In this document: positions 23,597 to 31,292 of the stretch, piece after piece
Numbering within the stretch: the stretch's first letter is position 1
How the letters are laid out: each line of letters begins with the position of its first letter
Origin: WHSW01 sp963851045
GTDB lineage: Bacteria; Actinomycetota; Thermoleophilia; Solirubrobacterales; 70-9
NCBI GenBank assembly: GCA_963851045.1
Contig: CAWKNC010000002.1
Location: forward strand, 1,054,001 to 1,118,000
Length of the DNA: 64,000 bases
Reading direction: 5' to 3'
Translations under genes and position numbers: made by a program
Notes under the pieces: generated by a model
Database searches by the model: none
The model's input: only the letters and a program-made list of their open reading frames with translations
What the model was told of the DNA's origin: nothing

Positions 23597-23941
23597 CTAA
23601 TCGCGTTTCCAGGAGCGACCAAATAGACGCCCGATCCGTCCGGTCTGCACGTTCGGCCGAAAGTTGCCTGCACCGGACTCCGGCGGCGGTAGCGTTCCGA
23701 CCTCGGCCGGGGTGATTGTCAGCGTCACGCCGCGCTCGGCGGTACGCGCAACCTCGGGTGCATCTACAAACCTCAACTCGCTGTCCTCGGTTCGGATGAC
23801 GAATCCATCGAGAATGTGCTCGCGGTAGTTGTCGACCATCTGGTCGACCGTGCCCACCTGCGTCTCATCCGACGCGTAGACGGGCGTGCCGGGCGTTACC
23901 GCGGTGTAGTGAACTGCCGGACCGTCGTCGACCACAGGCAC
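23597..23941 (-). CDS. PRC-barrel-like small protein
   Basis: The credible part of the open frame starts at GTG 23941 and encodes 114 residues beginning VPVVDDGPAVHYTAVTPGTPVYASDETQVGTVDQM. Strand-turn patterns with GTPVYASD, VGTVDQMV and GFVIRTEDSELRFVDAPEV resemble PRC-barrel domains, small beta-rich folds found in ribosome maturation and photosystem proteins. The C-terminus is basic (GRIGRLFGRSWKRD). The DUF3052 gene starts divergently 16 bp away. Function is unknown. Confidence 0.6.
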   Translation of the reverse strand: MPVVDDGPAVHYTAVTPGTPVYASDETQVGTVDQMVDNYREHILDGFVIRTEDSELRFVDAPEVARTAERGVTLTITPAEVGTLPPPESGAGNFRPNVQTGRIGRLFGRSWKRD

Positions 23942-23945
23942 AGCA

Positions 23946-23951
23946 TAGGGT
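23946..23951 (+). promoter_or_regulatory. -10 hexamer of a likely leaderless DUF3052 mRNA
   Basis: TAGGGT is followed by GAGGCC and then the GTG at 23958, a 6-nt distance. The arrangement is identical to that before the thioesterase gene at 9427. Confidence 0.5.
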
Positions 23952-23957
23952 GAGGCC

Positions 23958-24371
23958 GTGGCCGGATACTCCGCGACGCCGCTGCCGCAGAAGCTCGGGA
24001 TCAAGCCCGACAGCGTCGTTGCTTTTCTCGCCGCGCCCGCTGATTTTGCCGAGACCCTGGGCGAGCTGCCCGCTGGCGTGCGGATCAAGACACGCCTCTC
24101 GGGCTCCGCCGATGTCGTCGTCGCCTTCTTCGAGCGCCGCGCGCGCCTCGAACGGCGTCTCGACGCCCTCGCCGCCGCGATCTTTCCCGACGGGGGCCTC
24201 TGGATCGCCTGGCCCAAGCGCGCCTCCGGCGTCGCCACCGACATCAGCGAGGACGACGTCCGAGCGTTGGCGCTCGCCGGTGGGCTCGTCGACAACAAGG
24301 TCTGCGCGATCGATGAGACCTGGTCGGGCCTGCGCCTCGTCTATCGCCTCCGCGACCGGCCTAGTCGCTGA
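23958..24371 (+). CDS. DUF3052 family protein
   Basis: The 137-residue protein starts MAGYSATPLPQKLGIKPDSVVAFL and contains GLWIAWPKRASGVATDISEDDVR followed by GLVDNKVCAIDETWSGLRLVYR, the conserved block of DUF3052 proteins common in Actinobacteria. Function is unestablished. It is divergent from the PRC-barrel-like gene, and its 3' end overlaps the hydrolase gene by 11 bp. Confidence 0.85.
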   Translation: MAGYSATPLPQKLGIKPDSVVAFLAAPADFAETLGELPAGVRIKTRLSGSADVVVAFFERRARLERRLDALAAAIFPDGGLWIAWPKRASGVATDISEDDVRALALAGGLVDNKVCAIDETWSGLRLVYRLRDRPSR

Positions 24372-25218
24372 GTCGCTCGACGACCGCCGGCTCCTCGCAG
24401 AAGCCCGCGATCGCCCGCGAGAGACGGCCGCCCTGCCACGCCAACGGCGATGCCCCCGGCTCCTCACTGATCAGGGTCGCGTGGGGCAGGCGCTCGGCCC
24501 ATGCCACGGCGGCCGCATACGGATGGCCCGGATCGGCATCGTCGTGGCTGGCGACGACGAGCGCCGGAACCTCGAGGGACTCAAGCTCCGCGAGATCCTC
24601 GAACGGCCGCGACGCCGGAACCGCGCGTAGCGCCTGTGCGATCGCGTCGGGATGCAGATGACGCGAGAGCCGTTCGCGAGTGATCCGCAGGATCGTCTCG
24701 CGCCACTCGGGATCGAGGTCGTGGTCGAGGGCCTCGACGAAGCCGTCAACGCCGTCTCGCTCGAGGCCATCGGCCAGCGCATTCCAGTAGCGCAAGCTCT
24801 CGTCGGCGATCCGTCCACCCAGCCAGGTCGGTCCGATAGCGACGATCGCGGCGACGCGATCCGGATTGGCGAGGGTGAACGCGGTGAGCGTGTGCGCACC
24901 CATCGAGTGACCGGCGAGAACACATCGGCGCCCCGGCGACCGGTCGTCGAGAAGGGCGCTGAGATCAGCGGCGAGCTCATCGTAGGAATACCCACCCTCG
25001 CCCGGCGCCGGGTCCGACTCGCCGTGACCACGGGCGTCGTAGGCGATCGTGCGCATGCCCGAGCGCGCCAGCGCCCGCGAGCCGTGGACCACGTATCGCC
25101 GGGTCGCGGTGAGCCCGTGGAGAAGCGCGATCGGAGGGCCCCCCTCCTCCCCGCTGATCTCGCCCGCGAGCAGGCGGCCGTTGATCTCGAGCTCGAGCGG
25201 AGTCACCTCGGCGCTCAC
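24361..25218 (-). CDS. Alpha/beta hydrolase
   Basis: The fold signatures are LLHGLTATRRY (oxyanion region), YDARGHGES and the nucleophile elbow AGHSMGAHT near residue 103. An acidic residue near SHDDADPGHP and a late histidine would complete the triad. The length of 285 residues is normal for esterases, epoxide hydrolases or haloperoxidase-like enzymes, which cannot be told apart here. The GTG start overlaps the peroxiredoxin stop by 4 bp, so the pair is co-translated. Confidence 0.85.
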   Translation of the reverse strand: MSAEVTPLELEINGRLLAGEISGEEGGPPIALLHGLTATRRYVVHGSRALARSGMRTIAYDARGHGESDPAPGEGGYSYDELAADLSALLDDRSPGRRCVLAGHSMGAHTLTAFTLANPDRVAAIVAIGPTWLGGRIADESLRYWNALADGLERDGVDGFVEALDHDLDPEWRETILRITRERLSRHLHPDAIAQALRAVPASRPFEDLAELESLEVPALVVASHDDADPGHPYAAAVAWAERLPHATLISEEPGASPLAWQGGRLSRAIAGFCEEPAVVERLSD

Positions 25219-25682
25219 GCGGCTGATGCGCGGGCGAACTCGAGCGCCTGCCCGAGTCGCTTCACATCTCGGTAGCGGAGTCCCAGCAGCGCGACGTGGC
25301 GATAGCGGACGATCCCATCCGGATCGACGATGAAGATCGAGCGGCGTACCAGTCCTCCCGGGGCGACGACGCCGTAGGCGCGGGCCGTCTCGTGGTCGGT
25401 ATCCGCCAGCAGCGGAACGGTGAGGTGATGCTCCGCAGCGAAGCGCTCGTGGGAGGAAACCGACTGCGGTGAGATCCCGATCACATCCGCCTTGAGCTCA
25501 TCCAGCCGGTCCGCCCCGTCGCGATAGGAGCAGAACTGGCGCGTGCAGATGGGGGTGAAATCCCCCGGATAGAACGCCAGGATCACCCAGCGTCCGCGGT
25601 GATCGGACAAGCGGTCGAGCCTCCCGCCACTCGACTCGAGCTCGAACTCGGGGGCCCGGTCGCCGATTTCGATCTTCGTCAC
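25215..25682 (-). CDS. Peroxiredoxin, AhpC/TSA family
   Basis: The peroxidatic cysteine sits in FYPGDFTPICTRQFCSY, within the P-x3-T-x2-C pattern, and a second cysteine follows 5 residues later as in BCP-type enzymes that form an intramolecular disulfide. The 155-residue length fits. These enzymes reduce peroxides with electrons from thioredoxin. It is 13 bp behind the cyclophilin gene and overlaps the hydrolase gene. Confidence 0.88.
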   Translation of the reverse strand: MTKIEIGDRAPEFELESSGGRLDRLSDHRGRWVILAFYPGDFTPICTRQFCSYRDGADRLDELKADVIGISPQSVSSHERFAAEHHLTVPLLADTDHETARAYGVVAPGGLVRRSIFIVDPDGIVRYRHVALLGLRYRDVKRLGQALEFARASAA

Positions 25683-25695
25683 CGCACGACCGGCC

Positions 25696-26379
25696 TCAGC
25701 CAGCGTCGACCGTGACCTTCTCGATGGTCACCGTCTGGGTAGGTGCTCCCGTTGGATCGCTCGGGTCACCGAGCTCGGCGATGGCGTCGACCGTTTCCAT
25801 GCCCTCGGTCACCTCGCCGAGCACGGCGTAATCGGGCGGCAGGCCTGCGTCAGCCGGTGCCGTCACGACGAAGAACTGGCTCTGCGATGTGCCGGGTGGC
25901 TGGACCTCGGTCTTTGCCATGGCAACGAGTCCGGTCTTGTAGGTCGTGTCCTGCGGTGGAGCCTCGGTGATCGAATAGCCCGCTCCACCCTGGCCATTGC
26001 CCAGCGGATCGCCACCCTGAATCACGAAGCCGGGCACGATCCGGTGAAAGGTCGTGCCGTCGAACAGGCCCTGCTCGGCGAGAAAGGCAAACGAGTTGGA
26101 GGTCTTCGGGGAGTTCTCGGTGTCCAGTTCGATAGTGAAGCTCCCGCAGCTCGTCTCGACGGTCGCGGTCGCAGGCTGGCCTGGCTCGAGCACCTTCTCA
26201 GCCTTCTGGAAGCTCACGTCCTTCGGCTCGGGCGCGTCGACCTCAGCACACTCGCCCTCGGCGGTCGTCGCGGTGGTCGAGGTTGAGGCGGGCTCGTCGT
26301 CGCCGCAGGCCGCGAGCAGGAAGGCCGCGAGCAGCGCGACGAGCACGGCGGTGGCACGGATCGGACCGGCGGCACTCAT
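25696..26379 (-). CDS. Cyclophilin-type peptidyl-prolyl isomerase, lipoprotein
   Basis: The signal peptide ends in a lipobox LLAAC (residues 21-25), followed by a Ser/Thr linker, so the protein is anchored outside the membrane. Residues about 65-225 are a cyclophilin domain with FHRIVPGFVIQGGDP and the usual FFV core. It probably helps fold exported proteins. The ATG is preceded by TAGGCT 8 nt upstream. The peroxiredoxin gene follows on the same strand. Confidence 0.92.
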   Translation of the reverse strand: MSAAGPIRATAVLVALLAAFLLAACGDDEPASTSTTATTAEGECAEVDAPEPKDVSFQKAEKVLEPGQPATATVETSCGSFTIELDTENSPKTSNSFAFLAEQGLFDGTTFHRIVPGFVIQGGDPLGNGQGGAGYSITEAPPQDTTYKTGLVAMAKTEVQPPGTSQSQFFVVTAPADAGLPPDYAVLGEVTEGMETVDAIAELGDPSDPTGAPTQTVTIEKVTVDAG

Positions 26380-26440
26380 CGGCGCTCAGCCTACAGACGC
26401 CCAGGCAGATGAAGGCAAAGCGGCGAGCGCGCTTGCGATC

Positions 26441-27100
26441 ATGCGTGCGGTGAGCGAGCCGCGCAGCGAGATCCCGACCCGCACACGCCTGATTGGCCGA
26501 TCCGTGAGCGCGATCGTCGCGCGCGCCCCATGGCTCTGGCCCGTGGTGCGACGGCCGGTCCAGGGCTTCTTCGACAACCTGGCCACCGGCTGGGACGATC
26601 GCACGAGCGCTGGGTCGCCCGATCATCTTGCGGCTTTGGCAGCGGCCTGCGAACGGGTGCGCCCGGTACCTGAGCGCGTTTTGGACGTCGGCACCGGAAC
26701 CGGCGCAGGTGCCCTGTTTTTGGCCCGCGAGTTCCCCCAGGCGCGGGTGCGAGGCGTGGATCTCTCGGAGGAGATGATCCGGGCCGCACGGGCGAAGGTT
26801 GAGCTCGATCCCGAGGGCCGGATCGCGTTCAAGGTCGCTGATGCGTCGGCCCTCCCCTACCCCGACGGACATTTCGACCTCGTCACGCAGGTCAACATGC
26901 CGCCGTTCTTCGGCGAGATCGCACGAGTCCTCGCGCCTGGCGGTTACGCCATCGTGGTCGCGACAAGCGGCTCCGCCACGCCCTTCTATACGCCCGAGGC
27001 GGTTCTCGAGCGAGGCTTCGCTCGACGCGGGATCGCGAAAGTTGAAAGTGGCGGCGCTGCGCGGGGAACCTGGTTCGTGGGCCGCTCTGCGCCGGGATAG
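26441..27100 (+). CDS. Class I SAM-dependent methyltransferase
   Basis: Motif I (VLDVGTGTGAGAL), motif II (RVRGVDLSEEMI) and the post-motif region VADASALPYPDGHFDLVTQVN identify a class I methyltransferase of the UbiE/Methyltransf_11 group. The region around FFDNLATGWDDR is typical of quinone/lipid methyltransferases, but the substrate is unknown. The open frame runs upstream to 26054, yet that part is antisense to the cyclophilin gene; ATG 26441 gives 219 residues. It precedes the lipid kinase gene by 11 bp. Confidence 0.85.
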   Translation: MRAVSEPRSEIPTRTRLIGRSVSAIVARAPWLWPVVRRPVQGFFDNLATGWDDRTSAGSPDHLAALAAACERVRPVPERVLDVGTGTGAGALFLAREFPQARVRGVDLSEEMIRAARAKVELDPEGRIAFKVADASALPYPDGHFDLVTQVNMPPFFGEIARVLAPGGYAIVVATSGSATPFYTPEAVLERGFARRGIAKVESGGAARGTWFVGRSAPG

Positions 27101-27111
27101 GCTGGCGCCGC

Positions 27112-27996
27112 ATGTCCGACCAGCGCCGTTTCCTGTTGCTCGTCAACCCGTCCGCGGGTGGGGGCTCGACGCCCGGGCTGCTGCCGCACTTCGAACGGGC
27201 GCTCGACGGCCACGGGCTCGACTATCGGCGCGTGCTGACGACCAGCGTCGAGCACGGCTGCGCCGAGGCGCGTGATGCGGCCGCGGCGGGCGAGACGACG
27301 CTCGTGCTCAGCGGTGACGGTCTGGTCGGCCAGGTCGGCGGCGTGCTTGCGAACACCGGCGCGACGCTTGGCGTGCTCCCCGGCGGACGCGGTAACGATC
27401 TCGCCCGTGTGCTCGGAATCCCAACGGACCCCGAGGGCGCGGCGGCCGTGGTGGCCGGTGCGAACGTGCGGGAGATCGACGTTGGCGTGATCAACGACAA
27501 CCGCTTCCTCGGAATCGCGAGCTGCGGCTTTGATTCGGACGCAAACCGGATCGCAAATGAGGCGAGGCTGGTCCGCGGTCAGCTGGTTTATCTCTACGCC
27601 GCCCTGAAGGCGCTGGCCGGCTGGCGACCGGCGACTTTCAAGCTCACACTCGACGGTCGCGAGGTGCAGATACGCGGCTATTCGGTCGGCGCCGCGAACA
27701 ACAAGGCCTACGGCGGCGGCATGTACGCCGCACCCAACGCCGAACTTGACGATGGCCTACTCGACGTTGTCTCGCTCGCCGAGATGAGCAAGATGCGCTT
27801 TCTCACCAAGGTCCTCCCGAGGGTCCGACACGGCACCCACGTGGACCTACCCGAGGCCACCATGCACCGGGCTCGGGAGGTCGTGATCGAGGCCGACCGC
27901 CCCTTTGCGGTGTACGCGGACGGAGATCACGCCGCGGATCTCCCGGCAACCGTGACGCTGCTGCCACGAGCGCTTCGCGTGCTCGTCCCAGCGTGA
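27112..27996 (+). CDS. Diacylglycerol kinase-family lipid kinase
   Basis: The N-terminal domain shows LLVNPSAGGGS, and the nucleotide loop reads SGDGLVGQVGG where most members have GGDGT; GVLPGGRGNDLAR follows. The C-terminal domain contains AANNKAYGGGMYAAPNAELDDGLLDV, typical of DgkB/YegS-like kinases acting on diacylglycerol or related lipids. Its GTGA overlap with murT links it to peptidoglycan synthesis, possibly by recycling lipid. The loss of the first glycine and the threonine of GGDGT is unusual. TAGGCT lies 8 nt upstream of the ATG. Confidence 0.85.
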   Translation: MSDQRRFLLLVNPSAGGGSTPGLLPHFERALDGHGLDYRRVLTTSVEHGCAEARDAAAAGETTLVLSGDGLVGQVGGVLANTGATLGVLPGGRGNDLARVLGIPTDPEGAAAVVAGANVREIDVGVINDNRFLGIASCGFDSDANRIANEARLVRGQLVYLYAALKALAGWRPATFKLTLDGREVQIRGYSVGAANNKAYGGGMYAAPNAELDDGLLDVVSLAEMSKMRFLTKVLPRVRHGTHVDLPEATMHRAREVVIEADRPFAVYADGDHAADLPATVTLLPRALRVLVPA

Positions 27997-29384
27997 GTCG
28001 CCGTCGCGGCGCCGGCCTCGGCGCAAAGGTCGCCCTCGCGAGGGGCATCGGGGCGATGAGCCGCCGCACCGGGCGCGGCGGCGGCACCACCCTGCCGGGC
28101 CGGGTCCTCCTGCGACTGCAAGGCGACGCGATCGCGCGTCTCGGAGAGCAGCTCACCGACGGTGCAACCGTGATCAGCGCCACGAACGGCAAGACGACGA
28201 CCGCCGGAATGCTCGCCGCGGCGCTGCGGGCCGACGACCGCACGCCGGTGCACAACCGTGCGGGGTCCAACATGACGTGGGGAGTCGCAACGGCGCTCCT
28301 CGAGCAGACCGGCACCGAGGGCCTGTTCGAGGTCGACGAGGCCTGGCTGCCGCGAATCGTCGGCGAGCTCGAGCCGAAGCTCGTGGTGCTCGCCAACCTC
28401 TTTCGCGATCAGCTCGACCGTTACGGCGAGCTCGAGCTACTCGCCGACGACTGGGCCGAGATGGTCAACGCGCGGGCGGGTCGGAGCGGCTTCGTTCTCA
28501 ACGCCGACGACCCGTTGATCGCCGACCTCGGACGCGACCGTGAGCTCGCTGCCCGCCCGGGAGTCACCTACTTCGGAATCGAGGACCCCTCGGTCGCGCT
28601 CGCCGAGCTCCAGCATGCCCACGACGCCAAGCACTGTCGCCGCTGCGGGCACCCCTACGACTACGCCCGAGCGTTCGTCGGTCATCTCGGGCACTACGAA
28701 TGCCCCAACTGCGACGCCCGACGCCCGACGCCCGACGTCGCGGCGATTGAGATCGACCTGCGCGGAATGAGCGGCTCCCGCAGTCGCATCCGCACCCCGG
28801 AGGGAGAGCTGGAGCTCGATCTCCCGCTGCCAGGGCTCTACAACGTCTACAACGCCCTCGCGGCCCTGTCCGCCGCTCTGCGCCTTGGGGTCGGTCTCAA
28901 GCGCGCCGGCGAGGCACTTTCGAAGGTCGAGGCGGCCTTTGGCCGGGTTGAGACGATCGACATCGGCGGAACGCCGGCTTCGATCCTGCTGATCAAAAAT
29001 CCCGCAGGCACCAACGAGGTCCTGCGCACGCTGCGCCTCGAGGCGGGCGCGGGCGATGGGCTCGACCTCTGGCTGGCCCTCAACGACCGAATCGCTGATG
29101 GGCGGGACGTCTCCTGGGTCTGGGACGCTGACTTCGAACTGCTGGCGGGCGCCGCGCGCAGCGTCCATTGCGCCGGGACCAGGGCCCCCGAGATGGCCCT
29201 GCGGCTCAAATACGCCGGCATCGATCCACAGACCATCACGGTTGAGGAGTCAATTGCGTCGAGCTTCGACCATGCTGTTGCGAGCGCGCCCGGGGCCCTC
29301 TATGCCCTGCCCACCTACACGGCGCTGATCGAGCTGCGAACGATGCTTGCCTCACGAGGGTTGGCGCAGGAGTTCTGGCGTTGA
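27993..29384 (+). CDS. murT: MurT, lipid II isoglutaminyl synthase ligase subunit
   Basis: MurT with GatD amidates the alpha-carboxyl of D-glutamate in lipid II. The Mur ligase P-loop ISATNGKTTTAG and the segment HNRAGSNMTWGVATALL are present. The zinc ribbon specific to MurT is formed by C215, C218, C237 and C240 (CRRCGHPYDYA ... CPNCDARR). The DUF1727 C-terminal domain with NPAGTNEVLRTL and WVWDADFE follows. The 463-residue length is normal. It is coupled to the lipid kinase upstream (4-bp overlap) and to a methyltransferase downstream (TTGA), which separates it from gatD. Confidence 0.93.
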   Translation: MSRRRGAGLGAKVALARGIGAMSRRTGRGGGTTLPGRVLLRLQGDAIARLGEQLTDGATVISATNGKTTTAGMLAAALRADDRTPVHNRAGSNMTWGVATALLEQTGTEGLFEVDEAWLPRIVGELEPKLVVLANLFRDQLDRYGELELLADDWAEMVNARAGRSGFVLNADDPLIADLGRDRELAARPGVTYFGIEDPSVALAELQHAHDAKHCRRCGHPYDYARAFVGHLGHYECPNCDARRPTPDVAAIEIDLRGMSGSRSRIRTPEGELELDLPLPGLYNVYNALAALSAALRLGVGLKRAGEALSKVEAAFGRVETIDIGGTPASILLIKNPAGTNEVLRTLRLEAGAGDGLDLWLALNDRIADGRDVSWVWDADFELLAGAARSVHCAGTRAPEMALRLKYAGIDPQTITVEESIASSFDHAVASAPGALYALPTYTALIELRTMLASRGLAQEFWR

Positions 29385-30109
29385 CCGCCGACGCGATCTG
29401 GCACGACGTGGAGTGCGGTGCCTACGCCGCTGACCTCGCGATCTGGGAGCAGATCGCGGCTGAAGCGGCGGGCCCGGTGCTCGAACTCGGAGCCGGCACC
29501 GGGCGGGTAGCGCTTGAGCTTGCAGCCCACGGTCACGAGACCGTCGCGCTGGACTCCTCCGCGTCCCTGCTCGAAGCGATGGCTGAACGAGCCCGCAGCA
29601 GCGCAGTGGAGATCGAAACCGTTGTGGCTGACGCGCGCTCCTTCGCGCTGGATCGGCATTTCGCCGCGGTCGTCGCCCCGATGCAGTTCGCCCACATCCT
29701 CGGCGGACCCGGTGGGCGCGCGGGGATGCTCGCCTGCGTTTCCGAGCATCTCAAGCCCGCGGGAACCTTTGCGGCCGCGCTCCTGGACGCCGAGGCGATT
29801 TCGGGCCAGATGACGGGGTCCCCTCCCCTCCCGGACGTTCGCGAGATCGACGGCTGGGTCTATTCGAGCCTGCCGATCGAGGTCGCCGATGTCGCAGGGG
29901 GTCTTGAGGTGCGCCGCCTGCGCCAGGCCGTCTCGCCAGCCGGTCAGCTCGACGAGCGCACCGAAGCCGTTCGGCTCGACACGCTCGACGCGGGCGAGCT
30001 GGAGATCGAAGCGGCTCGCCACGGGCTTGTGCCACGCGAACGCATTCCCATTCCCGCCACCGCGGATCACGTCGGCTCGGTCGTCTGCGTCATGGAGGCC
30101 GGACGGTGA
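29381..30109 (+). CDS. Class I methyltransferase inserted between murT and gatD
   Basis: The 242 residues show motif I (VLELGAGTGRVALEL), the following acidic residue (VALDSSASLLEAM) and motif with VVADARSFAL, so it is a SAM-dependent methyltransferase. The C-terminal half is beta-rich (VYSSLPIEVADVAGGLEVRRL) and may bind the substrate. It starts with TTG inside the murT stop and overlaps gatD by 4 bp, so it is made together with both amidating subunits. murT and gatD are normally adjacent, which makes a role on a cell-wall precursor attractive but unproven. Confidence 0.85.
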   Translation: MTADAIWHDVECGAYAADLAIWEQIAAEAAGPVLELGAGTGRVALELAAHGHETVALDSSASLLEAMAERARSSAVEIETVVADARSFALDRHFAAVVAPMQFAHILGGPGGRAGMLACVSEHLKPAGTFAAALLDAEAISGQMTGSPPLPDVREIDGWVYSSLPIEVADVAGGLEVRRLRQAVSPAGQLDERTEAVRLDTLDAGELEIEAARHGLVPRERIPIPATADHVGSVVCVMEAGR

Positions 30110-30843
30110 GACTCCGCCTGCTCGCGCTCTATCCAGAGCAGATGAACATCTACGCCGACCGCGGCAACCTGCTGTTCCTACGTCGCCGCTGCGAATGGCG
30201 CGGGATCGAGTACGAGCAGGCAGCCGCGGGTCCCGGCGAGAGCTTTGACCCCGACGCCCACGACCTGCTCTATATCGGTGGCGGGCAGGACCGAGACCAG
30301 CAGCTGGTCGCGGCCGACATGCGCGAGACCAAGCGCGCGGCGATCGCCGCCGCGCTCGAGGGCGGCGCCGCGCTGCTGGCCGTTTGCGGCGGCTATCAGC
30401 TGCTCGGTCACAGCTACCAGCTTGCCGACCAACGCATCGAGGGCCTCGGGCTCATTGACCTTGAGACCGTTCGCGAGGATGGTCCGCGGCTGATCGGCAA
30501 CGTGACGATCGAGGCCGATCTCGGCGAGGGCAGCATGCTCGAGATCGCCGGCTTTGAGAACCATGGCGGGCGCACCCATCTGGGCCCCGGCGTCGACCCG
30601 CTCGGACGCGTAATTCGCGGGCACGGCAACAACGGCAGGGATGGCTTCGAGGGCGTTCGCGCCGGGCGTGTCCTCGGCACCTACATCCACGGTCCGCTGC
30701 TTCCCAAGAACGCTGAGCTGGCCGACCACCTGATCGCCCAGGCACTGGCGCATACACAGGGCTCAGCGCCCGAGCTCCAACCGCTCGATGACCGCCTGGA
30801 GGCCGCCGCACACGCCAGCGCGGTTGCCGCCAGCCAGCGTTAG
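30106..30843 (+). CDS. gatD: GatD, lipid II isoglutaminyl synthase glutaminase subunit
   Basis: GatD supplies ammonia from glutamine to MurT. It is a class I glutamine amidotransferase-like protein: the nucleophile is C94 in LAVCGGYQLLG and the catalytic histidine is H195 in YIHGPLLPKN, close to the C94/H189 pair known for the S. aureus enzyme. FENHGGRTHLGPG is also characteristic. It closes the coupled operon; the C-terminal 20 residues are alanine-rich. dUTPase follows convergently after 13 bp. Confidence 0.93.
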   Translation: MRLRLLALYPEQMNIYADRGNLLFLRRRCEWRGIEYEQAAAGPGESFDPDAHDLLYIGGGQDRDQQLVAADMRETKRAAIAAALEGGAALLAVCGGYQLLGHSYQLADQRIEGLGLIDLETVREDGPRLIGNVTIEADLGEGSMLEIAGFENHGGRTHLGPGVDPLGRVIRGHGNNGRDGFEGVRAGRVLGTYIHGPLLPKNAELADHLIAQALAHTQGSAPELQPLDDRLEAAAHASAVAASQR

Positions 30844-30856
30844 GCAGCAGCGCCGC

Positions 30857-31291
30857 CTAAAGGCCCGAGGAGCCGAAGCCGCGCTGCCCGCGCTCGCTCT
30901 CGTCCAGGGATTCAGTTTCGACGGGCGCGGCGATTGCCACCGCCACGACCACGAGCTGGGCGATTCGGTCGCCGACCGCGATCTCGAACGGCTCGCTCGG
31001 ATCGGTGTTGAGAACCAACACGCGCAGCTCGCCGCGATAGCCCGCGTCGATGAGGCCGGGCGCGTTGGTGAGCGTGATCCCGTGCTTTCGGGCGTTGCCC
31101 GAACGCGGCAGCACGAGACCGGCGTGGCCAGGCGGGATCTCGACTGCGATTGCGGTGCCGACGTCGATTCGCCCGCCAGCCGCAGGCACGGTCACCGCCT
31201 CCGCGGCGTAGAGGTCGAGGCCGGCATCTTCGGCGTGCGCTCTGGTGGGCACCCGAGCCGCATCCGAGAGGCGCTGAAAGCGCAGGTCCAA
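30857..31291 (-). CDS. dut: dUTP diphosphatase
   Basis: The trimeric dUTPase motifs are complete: AEDAGLDLYAAE (motif 1), RSGNARKHGI (motif 2), NAPGLIDAGYRGEL (motif 3) and the C-terminal RGQRGFGSSGL (motif 5). The enzyme removes dUTP and supplies dUMP. Although the frame is open to 31411, the extra part is antisense-like HflX sequence; I place the start at TTG 31291, one base after the hflX stop, giving 144 residues as is usual for the family. Confidence 0.92.
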   Translation of the reverse strand: MDLRFQRLSDAARVPTRAHAEDAGLDLYAAEAVTVPAAGGRIDVGTAIAVEIPPGHAGLVLPRSGNARKHGITLTNAPGLIDAGYRGELRVLVLNTDPSEPFEIAVGDRIAQLVVVAVAIAAPVETESLDESERGQRGFGSSGL

Positions 31292-31292
31292 C

